The notes under the pieces were generated by a model. It saw nothing but the letters and a program-made list of their open reading frames with translations. It ran no database searches and was not told the origin of the DNA. From an uncultured Eubacteriales bacterium (GTDB lineage: Bacteria; Bacillota; Clostridia; Lachnospirales; Bianqueaceae): a stretch of 58,464 nt of DNA. Of the stretch, positions 41,993-50,902 are shown piece by piece (within the stretch, counting starts at the first letter, position 1; every line of letters begins with the position of its first letter). The translations under genes and the position numbers were made by a program. The stretch lies in NCBI GenBank assembly GCA_902783575.1, contig CACZRP010000036.1, forward strand, positions 1-58,464. Reading direction: 5' to 3'.

Positions 41993-43402
41993 TCAAGCGG
42001 CGATACGATCGGAAAGGGAAGCCTCTCTGCCGGCTTTGGAAGAGGTTTTTTTCATACAGGAAACAATCACCAGGGCAACGACGGTGGAAATCACATCAGT
42101 GACAGCCGACGAATAGACCAGACCCGTCAGGCCGAAGAGGGCTTCCATCCCGTAGAGTACCGGGATATAGACAATTCCCTGACGCAGCAGCGAGGTCACG
42201 GTTGCCTCAGGAACCCGGCCGATGGCCTGAAGATAAGTGGAGGACAGCTGATAGATGCCGTAGACCGGCTGGACGATGATGGCTCCGATCAGCATGGTTT
42301 TGCCGAGGGGAAGCACCGCCGGATCTGTAATGAAGGCGGAGACCAGCTGCTCTCTGAAGAGAAAGAGGATCAGACTGAGGATGGTACCTGTCAGAACACT
42401 GCAGATCCCGGTCCCCTTTACAATGGCTTTCAGACGGCTGCCGTCTCCGGTCCGGAGCTTCATTCCGTAGGCGTAGGAAATGGCGGGCTGGATTCCCATA
42501 CATACGCCCATGATTACCATGGGGACGATCATTCCGACCTTGCCGCCCACGGCTCTGGCGGCGATGGCGGTGCTGCCGTATCTGGCCATCAGGTTGTTGC
42601 CGAAGGCTCCGGCAAAACTCATGAGCAGGGTGCCGACGGCCATGGGAATTCCCAGTGAAAGAACCCGCAGGGATACTTCCTTTTTCAGGGTGAAATCCCT
42701 GATGGAAAGAGAGAAAGCAGGTTTTTTATGAGCTGCGTACAGCATCCAGACACAGCTGACCAGATTTCCGGCCACAGTGGCGATGGCAGCGCCCCGGGCG
42801 CCCATACGGAGAACAGATATCAGAATGGGATCCAGCAGGATATTCACCAGATTGCCGGAAATGGCTCCGATGACAGCATTTTTGGTATCTCCGTCAGCCC
42901 GGATGGTGTTGCCCATGGCGCCTCCCACCAGCATCCAGGGAGCTCCGATGGCCAGGACTGTCAGATAATCTCTGGTATAGGGAGCCGTCTGGGCATCGGT
43001 ACCCAGCAGCGGCAGCAGAGCGGACATTCCGGCAAGGAGCGCAATCAGAATGACGGCACCCAGGAACAGGGAAGAGTAAACAACAAAAGCAGAATATTTT
43101 CGGCTTTCACGGAAGCCTTCTTCCAATGATTGGGACGGGTCTGCGTTTTGTGTTCCCAGTACGATGGAAATGGCGGTGCAGCCGCCGAATCCGATCAGCG
43201 TATTAAGGGCGGAAATGGCAGTAAATACCGGCCCGGCCAGGGAAACAGCGGCCACCTGAACTGTGTCTCCGGTACGGCCAATGAAGAATACATCAGCCAC
43301 GTTGTAGATGACATTCATGGTCATGACCAGAATTACCGGCAGAGACATGGTCAGAAGAAGTTTGGCTACGGAAGCTTCTCTCAGTTTTTTTTCATCATTC
43401 AT
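41993..43402 (-). CDS. MATE-family efflux pump
   Basis: A 469-residue pump with about 12 helices, which uses Na+ or H+ gradients to export drugs or metabolites. Family features are VIYNVADVFFIGRTGD and the repeat-half NLVNILLDPILI and GSTAIAARAVGGKV. The ATG at 43402 was chosen over an ORF extension of 14 residues because most MATE proteins begin at this distance before the first helix. It diverges from a TetR regulator whose operator-like palindromes lie in between, so it is probably controlled by that protein. Confidence 0.92.
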   Translation of the reverse strand: MNDEKKLREASVAKLLLTMSLPVILVMTMNVIYNVADVFFIGRTGDTVQVAAVSLAGPVFTAISALNTLIGFGGCTAISIVLGTQNADPSQSLEEGFRESRKYSAFVVYSSLFLGAVILIALLAGMSALLPLLGTDAQTAPYTRDYLTVLAIGAPWMLVGGAMGNTIRADGDTKNAVIGAISGNLVNILLDPILISVLRMGARGAAIATVAGNLVSCVWMLYAAHKKPAFSLSIRDFTLKKEVSLRVLSLGIPMAVGTLLMSFAGAFGNNLMARYGSTAIAARAVGGKVGMIVPMVIMGVCMGIQPAISYAYGMKLRTGDGSRLKAIVKGTGICSVLTGTILSLILFLFREQLVSAFITDPAVLPLGKTMLIGAIIVQPVYGIYQLSSTYLQAIGRVPEATVTSLLRQGIVYIPVLYGMEALFGLTGLVYSSAVTDVISTVVALVIVSCMKKTSSKAGREASLSDRIAA

Positions 43403-43444
43403 AGCAGCAGTTCTCACTTTCTCTGTATAGAAGATAAACTTCAA

Positions 43445-43493
43445 TCGGATTAATCCGACAGTTGTTTTTTGAATCTGAAAATAGTATACTATT
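43445..43493. promoter_or_regulatory. two palindromic operators between MATE and TetR genes
   Basis: TCGGATTAATCCGA (43445-43458) and AATAGTATACTATT (43480-43493) are perfect 14-bp palindromes. The second contains a TATACT -10-like box for the TetR gene. They are good candidates for TetR binding and self-repression. Confidence 0.65.
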
Positions 43494-43552
43494 CAGGATT
43501 GTGGGGTTCAACCGATAATAATCGAATAAGTGTCGGAATAAAGGAAAAAAAG

Positions 43553-44122
43553 ATGAATAAAAAAGGAAACCGCCAGACCCAGGAAACGGATGAAAAGATT
43601 GTCCGGGCCGTGACGGGTATGATGGCCAGAGAACATATACCGATTTCAAAGATTACGGTCAGCGAGGTCTGCAGCCGGTGCGGCATCCATCGCTCGACTT
43701 TCTATGCCCATTATCTGGATATCTATGATGTGGCGGAAAAGGTTGAAAAGACCATGGCCCAAAAACTGGGAGAAACCATCAGAGATAAGATACAGGAGGG
43801 TGCCGGCCCCCGGGAATGCTTTTTGACTTCCCTTGATTTTATCAGGGAATACCGGGAATTCTATCTCCTGTATTTTGAACAGATGCGGTATTCAGAGGTG
43901 ATTAATACCTCCTGGGAGCTGCTCAGGGAGAAATGGTCGGAAGAAGAGAACTATGGGTTTTCATCCCTGAAGACAGTGGAATACCACGGGGCTTTTATGC
44001 TGCATGGCATGACGTCCTTCATTCTTCTGTGGCTGGAAAAGGGCTGCGAAGAAACCCCGGAGGAATTGCTGGGATATCTTCTGGAGATATCCGAAGCATT
44101 TTATAAAATCAAAGAATGGTAA
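43553..44122 (+). CDS. TetR-family transcriptional regulator
   Basis: A 189-residue regulator. The N-terminal helix-turn-helix is ISKITVSEVCSRCGIHRSTFYAHY. The C-terminal part is a ligand-binding domain (about 70-189), typical of small TetR proteins of the C-terminal Tetrahydrofolate/YfiR-like kind in Clostridia. AAAGGA precedes the ATG at 43553. It diverges from a MATE pump and is followed after 13 nt by an SGNH hydrolase gene, so it heads a small operon. Confidence 0.9.
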   Translation: MNKKGNRQTQETDEKIVRAVTGMMAREHIPISKITVSEVCSRCGIHRSTFYAHYLDIYDVAEKVEKTMAQKLGETIRDKIQEGAGPRECFLTSLDFIREYREFYLLYFEQMRYSEVINTSWELLREKWSEEENYGFSSLKTVEYHGAFMLHGMTSFILLWLEKGCEETPEELLGYLLEISEAFYKIKEW

Positions 44123-44135
44123 AAGGAGAAATGTG

Positions 44136-44876
44136 ATGGCAATCAGCGAGGAATTCAAAAAAAGTCCCGAGTATCAGGAGCTGACTCAGGAAATGACCCG
44201 CCAGTTTATGGAGGGAATGATGCAGCGGATGAAGGGTGAACAGGCCAATAAAGTCAAGAACTTTAAGACTCTGAACGCCCATGCCGTGAAGGGGGGAATC
44301 CTCTTCACCGGTTCATCCCTGATGGAGCAGTTTCCCATCTGTGAAATGGCCATGAGCGCCGGGGTGAAGGAGCCGGTTTACAACCGCGGCATCGGCGGCA
44401 CCACCACCGATGATTTTATCCGGGAGATTGATACCGTCCTTCTGGATCTGGAGCCCTCCAAGGTATTTATCAACATCGGTACCAACGACATGACCGAAAG
44501 GATCTATGGGGATGGCTGGAAGGATCATCTGGAGGCCAATTATGATCTGATTCTGAAAATCGCCAAAGAGAAAATTCCCCAGGCGGAGATTTACTGCATG
44601 GCCTTTTATCCGGTGAATCACCATCTTCCCTGGTCCACACCGGAGCAGACAGTCTGGTTTAAGGAACGGACCCAGGAGAACCTGGCGGAGATGAACAGCC
44701 GGGTGAAGGCGCTGGCGGAAAAGTATGGCTATCATTATATCGATGTTAACGATGGCCTGACGGACGAGAAGGGCGAGCAGAAGGAGGAGTTTGCCATCGA
44801 CGGCGTCCATATGCTGGCGGCCGGTTATGAGGTGGTCTTCAATCATCTGAAGCCTTATCTGGGAATTGAGAAATGA
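44136..44876 (+). CDS. SGNH/GDSL-family hydrolase
   Basis: A 246-residue esterase-type protein. Conserved blocks are ILFTGSSLMEQFP (catalytic Ser), VYNRGIGGTTTDDF (Gly), FINIGTNDM (Asn) and DGVHML (Asp/His pair). No signal peptide is seen. The N-terminal 50 residues form a charged, Met-rich helix. The start at 44136 follows GGAG. Its stop overlaps the next gene's ATG (ATGA). The substrate, probably an acyl or sugar ester, is unknown. Confidence 0.87.
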   Translation: MAISEEFKKSPEYQELTQEMTRQFMEGMMQRMKGEQANKVKNFKTLNAHAVKGGILFTGSSLMEQFPICEMAMSAGVKEPVYNRGIGGTTTDDFIREIDTVLLDLEPSKVFINIGTNDMTERIYGDGWKDHLEANYDLILKIAKEKIPQAEIYCMAFYPVNHHLPWSTPEQTVWFKERTQENLAEMNSRVKALAEKYGYHYIDVNDGLTDEKGEQKEEFAIDGVHMLAAGYEVVFNHLKPYLGIEK

Positions 44877-45778
44877 TCCTAACCTTAGCAAAACAGGTGC
44901 TCATCATGTTCCTGCTCTCCGGAGTGGGTTACCTGATGTTCAAAACCAAAAAGATTTCTGCGGAAGGCAGCAAAAGCATCGGCAATATCCTGATTTATCT
45001 GTCCCTTCCCTGTGTCATTATCAATGGCTTTCAGGTGGAAAGAACGCCGGAAACTCTGATGGGACTGGGGCTCTCTGCCCTGGCGGCGGCAGTCATTCTG
45101 GCCCTCTGCATTCTGGTGTCCCGGCTTTTCTTTAAGAAGGATCCCATCGCCGCCTTCGCGGCCAGCTTTTCCAATCCCGGGTTCTTCGGCGTCCCGCTGA
45201 TTGTAAGCTCCTTAAGCTCCGGCGCCGTGTTCTATGTGGCAGCCTTCATCGCCTTTCTGAATCTGCTGCAGTGGACCTATGGCGTGGCCATCATGACCGG
45301 GGAGAAAAAGGGACTGAAGCCTGTCGCGGTGCTGAAGGCGCCCTTCATGATCGCGATTCTCATCGGACTGTTCTTCTTCCTGACGGGCATTAAGATGCCG
45401 GCCATGGCGGGCAGCCTGGTGAGCACCATCGCCGCCCTCAATACACCCCTGGCCATGTTTACCGTGGGTATCTATCTGGCCCAGACGGACCTTCTGAAGA
45501 TGGTCCGCCGGCTGAAGCTGTATGGCATCTCTGCCGTCCGGCTGATTCTGATTCCGCTGCTGGCGATGGCTGTGCTTTCGCTGATGCCGGCCTCTCTGAT
45601 GGATATGAAGCTGGCCATTCTCATTGCCGCGGCCTGCCCGGTGGGCTCCAATGTGGCGGTGTACGCCCAGCTGCATGGCAAAGACTACGGTTATGCGGTG
45701 GAGACGGTGGTGATTTCAACCCTGTTCTCCATTATCACCATTCCCGGACTGGTGGGTTTGGCCGAACTGCTTTGGTAA
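44873..45778 (+). CDS. AEC-family permease
   Basis: A 301-residue membrane protein with about ten helices of the auxin efflux carrier (AEC) family. Typical stretches are YLSLPCVIINGF, FSNPGFFGVPLI, LNTPLAMFTVGIYLA and AACPVGSNVAVYA. Members transport organic acids such as malate. It overlaps the SGNH hydrolase gene by 4 nt and may move that enzyme's product. Confidence 0.9.
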   Translation: MILTLAKQVLIMFLLSGVGYLMFKTKKISAEGSKSIGNILIYLSLPCVIINGFQVERTPETLMGLGLSALAAAVILALCILVSRLFFKKDPIAAFAASFSNPGFFGVPLIVSSLSSGAVFYVAAFIAFLNLLQWTYGVAIMTGEKKGLKPVAVLKAPFMIAILIGLFFFLTGIKMPAMAGSLVSTIAALNTPLAMFTVGIYLAQTDLLKMVRRLKLYGISAVRLILIPLLAMAVLSLMPASLMDMKLAILIAAACPVGSNVAVYAQLHGKDYGYAVETVVISTLFSIITIPGLVGLAELLW

Positions 45779-45816
45779 AGCCCGAAGGTCCATGGAAAAA
45801 ACAGCAAAATAACCGC

Positions 45817-45845
45817 ATGACAAAAACTGCGGAAGATGATACAAT
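45817..45845 (+). promoter_or_regulatory. candidate promoter of the second MATE gene
   Basis: ATGACA (45817-45822), a 17-nt spacer and TACAAT (45840-45845), 35 nt before the ATG. Confidence 0.55.
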
Positions 45846-45880
45846 GAATAGTCATTATTATTTGCTGAAAGAGAGATTCC

Positions 45881-47251
45881 ATGAGCGAAAAAACAAGAAC
45901 TGCCAATAAAATGGGGACAGCAAAAATGCTGCCCCTTATTCTTTCCATGGCCCTGCCGGCCATGTTCTCCATGCTGATCCAGGCCCTGTACAATGTGGTG
46001 GACAGCTACTACGTCGCGAAGTTCAGCGACAAGGCGCTGTCGGCCGTGTCCTTGGCCATGCCGGTGCAGAACCTGATGATCGCCTTTTCCGTGGGTACCG
46101 CCGTGGGCGTCACCTCCCTGATTTCCCGCCGGCTGGGAGAGAAGAGAAGGGAAGAGGCGGGCTACGGCGCCATGCACGGCCTGATCCTGTGCGTGGTGAC
46201 CTCCGCGGTGTTCGCCATTTACGGCGCCTTCTTCTCCACGCCCTTCTTCCGGCTCTTTGAGTCCGATCCCGAGATTATCAGCATGGGCGATACCTATATC
46301 ACCATCTGCTGCGTCTTTTCTGTGGGCATGTTCGTGTCCACCATGCTGGAGAAAACGCTGCAGGCCACGGGCAATATGATCTGGCCCATGATCTTCCAGC
46401 TGATCGGCGCTGTGGCCAACATCATCCTGGATCCCATTTTCATCTTCGGATATTTCGGACTTCCCGCCATGGGCGTGGCAGGCGCGGCCATTGCCACCGT
46501 GGGCGGCCAGTGGATCTGCATGATTGTCTGCATCCTGGTGGCCGTCCGGGGTAAGCACGAGATTGAGATTACCTTCAAGGGATTTAAATTCCGCTGGAGA
46601 ATTGTCAGGGATATTTATGCCGTAGGACTGCCGGCCATTGTCATGCAGGCCATCGGTACCGTGATGAATGTGGCCATGAACGCCATTCTCTCGGGCTTTT
46701 CCACCGCAGCCTACACCGTATTCGGTCTGTACTTCAAGCTTCAGTCCTTCGTGTTTATGCCGGTATTCGGTCTGACCCAGGGCATGCTGCCCATCATGGG
46801 CTACAACTACGGAGCCAGAAACCGGCAGCGGCTGATGTCCGCACTGAAAAACGGCTGCATGATCGCGCTGGTGATTATGGGGGTCGGACTGCTGCTGTTC
46901 CAGCTGGCCCCCGCCTGGCTGATCGGCATGTTTAACCCGACACCGGAGATGATGACCATTGGCCTGAGGGCCCTTAGGATTATCTCCACCTGCTTCCCCC
47001 TGGCCGCTCTGGGTATCATCGTCTCCAACATGTTTCAGGCCATGGGTCACGGCACCTATTCCATGATTATTTCCCTGATGCGCCAGCTGGTGATTCTTAT
47101 TCCTTCAGCCTGGCTGCTGGCGAAGCTGACCGGTCAGGTGGGATACGTCTGGTGGGCCTTCCCCATTGCGGAGCTGATTTCCCTGGGGGCCAGCATCCTG
47201 TTCTTTACAATCCTTTACCGTAAAGAGATCCAGACCATGGAGGTTCGTTAA
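45881..47251 (+). CDS. MATE-family efflux pump
   Basis: A 456-residue pump with 12 helices. Landmarks are ALYNVVDSYYVAKFSD, GTAVGVTSLISRRLGE, NIILDPIFIFGYFGLP and QGMLPIMGYNYGARN. It is only distantly like the MATE protein at 41993. It appears to have its own promoter. No neighbouring gene suggests its substrate. Confidence 0.93.
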   Translation: MSEKTRTANKMGTAKMLPLILSMALPAMFSMLIQALYNVVDSYYVAKFSDKALSAVSLAMPVQNLMIAFSVGTAVGVTSLISRRLGEKRREEAGYGAMHGLILCVVTSAVFAIYGAFFSTPFFRLFESDPEIISMGDTYITICCVFSVGMFVSTMLEKTLQATGNMIWPMIFQLIGAVANIILDPIFIFGYFGLPAMGVAGAAIATVGGQWICMIVCILVAVRGKHEIEITFKGFKFRWRIVRDIYAVGLPAIVMQAIGTVMNVAMNAILSGFSTAAYTVFGLYFKLQSFVFMPVFGLTQGMLPIMGYNYGARNRQRLMSALKNGCMIALVIMGVGLLLFQLAPAWLIGMFNPTPEMMTIGLRALRIISTCFPLAALGIIVSNMFQAMGHGTYSMIISLMRQLVILIPSAWLLAKLTGQVGYVWWAFPIAELISLGASILFFTILYRKEIQTMEVR

Positions 47252-47271
47252 CAATTTGTTCATAAAAAAAG

Positions 47272-47298
47272 TTAGCACTCACTCTTGACGAGTGCTAA
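47272..47298 (+). promoter_or_regulatory. CIRCE operator (HrcA site)
   Basis: A perfect TTAGCACTC-N9-GAGTGCTAA. HrcA binds this element and represses heat-shock genes in Bacillota. Confidence 0.96.
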
Positions 47299-47313
47299 CA
47301 AATGTGGTATAAC
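47285..47313 (+). promoter_or_regulatory. sigma-A promoter of the hsp20 gene
   Basis: TTGACG (47285-47290), a 17-nt spacer and TATAAC (47308-47313). The -35 box lies within the CIRCE dyad, so HrcA would block RNA polymerase directly. The start codon is 120 nt further on. Confidence 0.75.
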
Positions 47314-47433
47314 ATAATCAGAACAAAGGAAAAGAGAAGATTAAGGAAGGATCCTTAATCCAAACCCTCCTCCCCTTGCTCATAACCCAGATCCCGGAGT
47401 GGATCAAATCAATGAGTTTTGGAGGTGTTTGTT

Positions 47434-47883
47434 ATGTTACTGCCTAGTTTGTTTGGAGAGAATTTACTGGATGACTGGTTCGATTTCCCTGATCCGAGAG
47501 AGTATAACCAGGTTGAGAAAAAGCTGTACGGCCGTCACGCCAACCGGCTGATGAAGACCGATGTTCACGAGCATGATGATCATTATGAGATGGATATCGA
47601 TCTGCCCGGTTTCAAGAAAGAAGAAATTCAGCTGCAGCTGGAGAACGGTTATCTGACGGTTCAGGCCGCTAAGGGTCTGGAATCGGAAGAGAAGGACCAG
47701 AAGAAGGGAAGGATTATCCGTCAGGAACGTTATTCCGGTTCCATGCAGAGAAGCTTCTATGTGGGTGATCAGGTGACGGAGGAAGACATCAAAGCGAAAT
47801 TCGAGCACGGTGTCCTGTCCCTGAACATTCCGAAGAAGGAAGCTCAGATTCCGGCTAAAAAGACCATCATGATTGAAGGCTGA
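47434..47883 (+). CDS. Hsp20 small heat-shock protein
   Basis: A 149-residue small chaperone with an alpha-crystallin domain (about residues 40-140): DVHEHDDHYEMDIDLPGFKKEEI, then RQERYSGSMQRSFYV and KAKFEHGVLSLNIPKK, with a C-terminal IPAKK tail (I-x-I/V-like). The N-terminal segment MLLPSLFGENLLDDWFD is typical. AGGAGGT-like GGAGGTG precedes the ATG at 47434, and a CIRCE element controls it, so it is a class I heat-shock gene. It holds unfolded proteins for refolding. Confidence 0.95.
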   Translation: MLLPSLFGENLLDDWFDFPDPREYNQVEKKLYGRHANRLMKTDVHEHDDHYEMDIDLPGFKKEEIQLQLENGYLTVQAAKGLESEEKDQKKGRIIRQERYSGSMQRSFYVGDQVTEEDIKAKFEHGVLSLNIPKKEAQIPAKKTIMIEG

Positions 47884-47908
47884 TCCCCTCAGGGGACCAG
47901 CCTTTTTT
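47878..47908 (+). terminator. terminator after hsp20
   Basis: GGCTG-A-TCCCC pairs with GGGGA-C-CAGCC around TCA and is followed by TTTTTT; the stem begins in the last codon. Confidence 0.88.
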
Positions 47909-47910
47909 AG

Positions 47911-48843
47911 TTAATTCTGAAAAAGAGGAGTGGAGTAATATCTGTCTCCGCTGTCCGGCAGCAGAGCCACAATGGTCTTGCCCGCGTTTTCCGGTTTCTT
48001 CGCGTATTCAATGGCGGCGGAAAGGGCGGCACCGGAGGAAATGCCCACGGAGATGCCTTCTTTTCTGGCCAGCAGTTTGGCAGCGCTGAAGGCTTCTTCC
48101 GCGGAAGCCTTGTAGATCTCATCATAGACAGCGGTGTTTAATACCTTCGGCACAAAGCCGGCGCCGATGCCCTGGATTTTGTGGGGACCGCCGTGGCCTT
48201 CAGAAAGGACAGGAGAATCCGCCGGCTCCAGAGCGACGACTTTCACAGAGGGCTTCTGGGACTTCAGATATTCGCCGGTTCCGGTGATGGTGCCGCCGGT
48301 ACCCACGCCTGCGATAAAAATATCTACCTGACCATCGGTATCCTTCCAGATTTCGGGACCGGTGGTTTTTTTATGAATGGCCGGGTTGGCGGGGTTGTTA
48401 AACTGACCGGGAATAAAGCTTCCGGGGATCTCCTTTGCCAGCTCTTCCGCTTTGGCAATGGCTCCGGACATGCCCTTGCTGCCCTCCGTCAGCACAATCT
48501 CCGCGCCGTAGGCCTTCAGAATATTCCGTCTTTCCACACTCATGGTTTCCGGCATGGTCAGGATAATCCGGTAACCCTTAATGGCGGAGATGACGGCCAG
48601 ACCGATGCCGGTATTGCCGGAGGTGGGCTCAATGATGACAGAGCCTTCCTTCAGCAGGCCCTTTTCCTCCGCGTCCTCGATCATGGCCTTCGCGATCCGG
48701 TCCTTGACGCTGCCTGCGGGATTGAAGTATTCCAGCTTGAGAAGCAGCCTTGCCTTAAGCGCCAGCTCCTTCTCCAGATTGACTGCCTCCACCAGCGGGG
48801 TGTTGCCGATGAGTTCAAGACTGCCCTGATAAATGTTTGCCAT
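47911..48843 (-). CDS. cysK: cysteine synthase A (O-acetylserine sulfhydrylase)
   Basis: A 310-residue PLP enzyme that makes cysteine from O-acetylserine and sulfide. PLP lysine is Lys47 in [10 protein letters not shown]. The substrate loop is [11 protein letters not shown], the phosphate-binding loop [12 protein letters not shown], and the C-terminal region has [10 protein letters not shown]. It lies 36 nt after the MetY gene on the same strand; both sit behind the cysteine-rich leader, so they form a sulfur-assimilation operon. Confidence 0.95.
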   Translation of the reverse strand: MANIYQGSLELIGNTPLVEAVNLEKELALKARLLLKLEYFNPAGSVKDRIAKAMIEDAEEKGLLKEGSVIIEPTSGNTGIGLAVISAIKGYRIILTMPETMSVERRNILKAYGAEIVLTEGSKGMSGAIAKAEELAKEIPGSFIPGQFNNPANPAIHKKTTGPEIWKDTDGQVDIFIAGVGTGGTITGTGEYLKSQKPSVKVVALEPADSPVLSEGHGGPHKIQGIGAGFVPKVLNTAVYDEIYKASAEEAFSAAKLLARKEGISVGISSGAALSAAIEYAKKPENAGKTIVALLPDSGDRYYSTPLFQN

Positions 48844-48879
48844 GGGTTTTACCTTCTTTCTGCGTTTTATTTTAGGGCC

Positions 48880-50166
48880 TTACTGAAGGGCAGCAAAGCC
48901 TTTTTCAAGATCAGCGATAATATCGTCGATATGCTCTGTACCGATGGAAAGACGAATGGTGCTCTGCGCGATTCCCTGATCCTTCAGCTCCGCGTCGGAA
49001 AGCTGGGAATGGGTGGTGGTGGCGGGGTGGATCACCAGACTCTTGACGTCCGCCACGTTGGCCAGCAGGGAGAAAATCTCCAGGGCGTCGATAAACTTCC
49101 AGGCTTCCTCCTTGCCTCCCTTGATGTCAAAGGTAAAAATGGAACCGCCGCCGTTGGGGAAGTACTGCTGATACAGCTCGTGCTGGGGATGATCCGGCAG
49201 GGAAGGATGATTGACCTTTTCCACCAGGGGATGATTCGCCAGATACTCCACCACTTTTTTGGTATTTTCCGCGTGCCGCTCCAGTCTCAGGGACAGGGTT
49301 TCCACACCCTGCAGCAGCAGGAAGGCGTTGAAGGGAGAGATGGCCGCGCCGGTGTCTCTCAGGAGAATGGCACGGATGTAGGTGACGAAAGCGGCAGGAC
49401 CCACCGCGTCCACAAAGGAGATTCCATGATAGCTGGGGTTGGCTTCGGCAATGGGCGCATACTTTCCGGAGGCCTTCCAGTCAAACTTGCCGGAGTCCAC
49501 GATGATGCCTCCCAGGGTGGTGCCGTGACCGCCGATAAACTTGGTGGCGGAATGGACCACGATATCCGCACCGTATTCGATGGGACGGATCAGATAGGGG
49601 GTACCGAAGGTGTTGTCAATGACCAGCGGAATCTGATGAGCTTGGGCAATGGCAGCAAGGGCGGCGATGTCCGGAATATCGCTGTTGGGATTGCCCAGGG
49701 TTTCAATAAAGATTGCCTTGGTTTCGGGACGGATGGCCGCTTCCACTTCCTGCAGATTGTGGATATCCACAAAGCTGGTGTTCACACCGTAAAGAGGAAG
49801 GGTATGGGCCAGCAGGTTGAAGCTGCCGCCATAGATGGTCTTCTGAGCGACGATATGATCACCCTTCTGGGTCAGGGCTTCGATGGTGTAGGTAATGGCG
49901 GCGGCGCCGGAGGCCACGGCCAGAGCGGCCACGCCTCCCTCCAGGGCAGCGATTCTCTTTTCCAGAACTTCCTGGGTGGAGTTGGTCAGACGTCCGTAGA
50001 TGTTGCCGGGGTCGGCCAGACCGAAGCGGGCAGCGGCGTGCTCGGAGTTGTGGAATACATAGGAAGTGGTCTGATAAATCGGAACGGCTCTGGAATCGGT
50101 GGCGGGATCGGCCTGCTCCTGTCCTACGTGAAGCTGAAGGGTTTCAAATTTATAATTGCTGCTCAT
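48880..50166 (-). CDS. metY: O-acetylhomoserine sulfhydrylase (MetY family)
   Basis: A 428-residue Cys/Met-metabolism PLP enzyme. The N-terminus has TLQLHVGQEQADPATDSRAVPIYQTTSYVF, with the Tyr/Arg pair in NIYGRLTNST, and the PLP lysine in HSATKFIGGHG near residue 207. The long form (about 430 residues) and sequence fit O-acetylhomoserine aminocarboxypropyltransferase, which fixes sulfide into homocysteine. AAGGAG precedes the ATG. A terminator with an upstream Cys-rich leader peptide precedes it, so expression probably responds to cysteine supply. Confidence 0.94.
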   Translation of the reverse strand: MSSNYKFETLQLHVGQEQADPATDSRAVPIYQTTSYVFHNSEHAAARFGLADPGNIYGRLTNSTQEVLEKRIAALEGGVAALAVASGAAAITYTIEALTQKGDHIVAQKTIYGGSFNLLAHTLPLYGVNTSFVDIHNLQEVEAAIRPETKAIFIETLGNPNSDIPDIAALAAIAQAHQIPLVIDNTFGTPYLIRPIEYGADIVVHSATKFIGGHGTTLGGIIVDSGKFDWKASGKYAPIAEANPSYHGISFVDAVGPAAFVTYIRAILLRDTGAAISPFNAFLLLQGVETLSLRLERHAENTKKVVEYLANHPLVEKVNHPSLPDHPQHELYQQYFPNGGGSIFTFDIKGGKEEAWKFIDALEIFSLLANVADVKSLVIHPATTTHSQLSDAELKDQGIAQSTIRLSIGTEHIDDIIADLEKGFAALQ

Positions 50167-50218
50167 TTTGGAATCTCCTTATTATATCATGTTTTTGTTT
50201 GTTTTTGACCGGTTCCAT

Positions 50219-50251
50219 AAAAAAACCGGGAGCTGATGAATAGCTCCCGGG
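50219..50251 (-). terminator. attenuator terminator before metY-cysK
   Basis: On the minus strand CCGGGAGCT and AGCTCCCGG pair around ATTCATC and are followed by seven T residues, 53 nt before the metY start. Its 5' arm can instead pair with CTCCCGGG within the leader peptide gene. Confidence 0.9.
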
Positions 50252-50292
50252 CAAGATAGCGAAATAAACAGAAATACAAACGACTTAACTGT

Positions 50293-50385
50293 TTAACAGG
50301 AAACATCGACGCATGCCGACGCATCCCCCGCTAGCGTACATGCCCGGGAGTATGGCATTCGACAATACATCGCAAATCTGATCAT
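50293..50385 (-). CDS. cysteine-rich leader peptide of the metY-cysK operon
   Basis: A 30-codon ORF with a strong AGGAGG site 7 nt before its ATG. The peptide holds four cysteines (residues 8, 16, 25 and 30, the last just before the stop) and three methionines (1, 6, 10). It lies between a TTGACA/TAAGAT promoter and the terminator. Codons 12-15 contain CTCCCGGG, which is complementary to the 5' arm of that terminator (8 bp). I infer that ribosome stalling on Cys codons during cysteine shortage lets the antiterminator form. No S-box, T-box or other known riboswitch was seen here. Confidence 0.8.
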   Translation of the reverse strand: MIRFAMYCRMPYSRACTLAGDASACVDVSC

Positions 50386-50415
50386 TTGTTGGCCTCCTGT
50401 TTTGAAGTTGGACAC

Positions 50416-50444
50416 ATCTTATCATACAATACCTACTATGTCAA
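50416..50444 (-). promoter_or_regulatory. promoter of the leader/metY-cysK operon
   Basis: On the minus strand TTGACA (50444-50439), a 17-nt spacer and TAAGAT (50421-50416), 30 nt before the leader peptide start. Confidence 0.78.
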
Positions 50445-50451
50445 TAGGAAT
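50429..50451. promoter_or_regulatory. Rrf2-type operator over the cys promoter
   Basis: ATACCTA-N9-TAGGAAT overlaps the -35 box and spacer. The same layout (ATACTTA-N9-TAGGTAT on the plus strand) is found before sufC. Confidence 0.55.
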
Positions 50452-50479
50452 AATAGATATTTTTTCATTTTTTCATTTT

Positions 50480-50902
50480 TCAAGGAATTGTGAGAATGTT
50501 TTCCAGCGTATGCCATCCCAGCACCGCGCATTTGACCCTGGCCGGCATGTGGGAGACATCCTCCAGAGCGGCGGCTTCCTCCAGCTCTTCCAGCTCTTCT
50601 TCCGAAACACTGCCTTTGATCATCCGCAGGAAAATATCAGCCAGACGGAGAGCCTCCTCTTTGGAACGGCCGATGATCAGATCCAGCATCATATCCGCGG
50701 AAGCCTGGGAAATAGCGCAGCCGTCTCCCACGTAGGCGCCGTCGGTGATGAGATCATTCTCCACCTTCAGCAGCAGGGTGATATCATCACCGCAGCTGGG
50801 ATTCACCCCCCGAAGCGTCAGGCTGGGTCCCTCCAGGGGATGCTTGTGGTTGGGCCGGAGGTTATGATCGTTGATGATTTCTCGGTAAAAATTACTCGGC
50901 AT
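50480..50902 (-). CDS. sufU: Fe-S scaffold/sulfur-transfer protein SufU
   Basis: A 140-residue IscU/NifU-like protein with the three conserved cysteines in NPSCGDD, GDGCAISQAS and RVKCAVLGWHTL. SufU accepts sulfur from SufS in Gram-positive bacteria. It overlaps the SufS gene by 11 nt and is the last gene of the suf operon. Confidence 0.95.
   Translation of the reverse strand: MPSNFYREIINDHNLRPNHKHPLEGPSLTLRGVNPSCGDDITLLLKVENDLITDGAYVGDGCAISQASADMMLDLIIGRSKEEALRLADIFLRMIKGSVSEEELEELEEAAALEDVSHMPARVKCAVLGWHTLENILTIP

Noticed and set aside
50219..50400. S-box (SAM-I) or T-box leader before metY
   Set aside because: None of the conserved aptamer or T-box sequences is present; a Cys-rich ORF and simple terminator explain the leader better.
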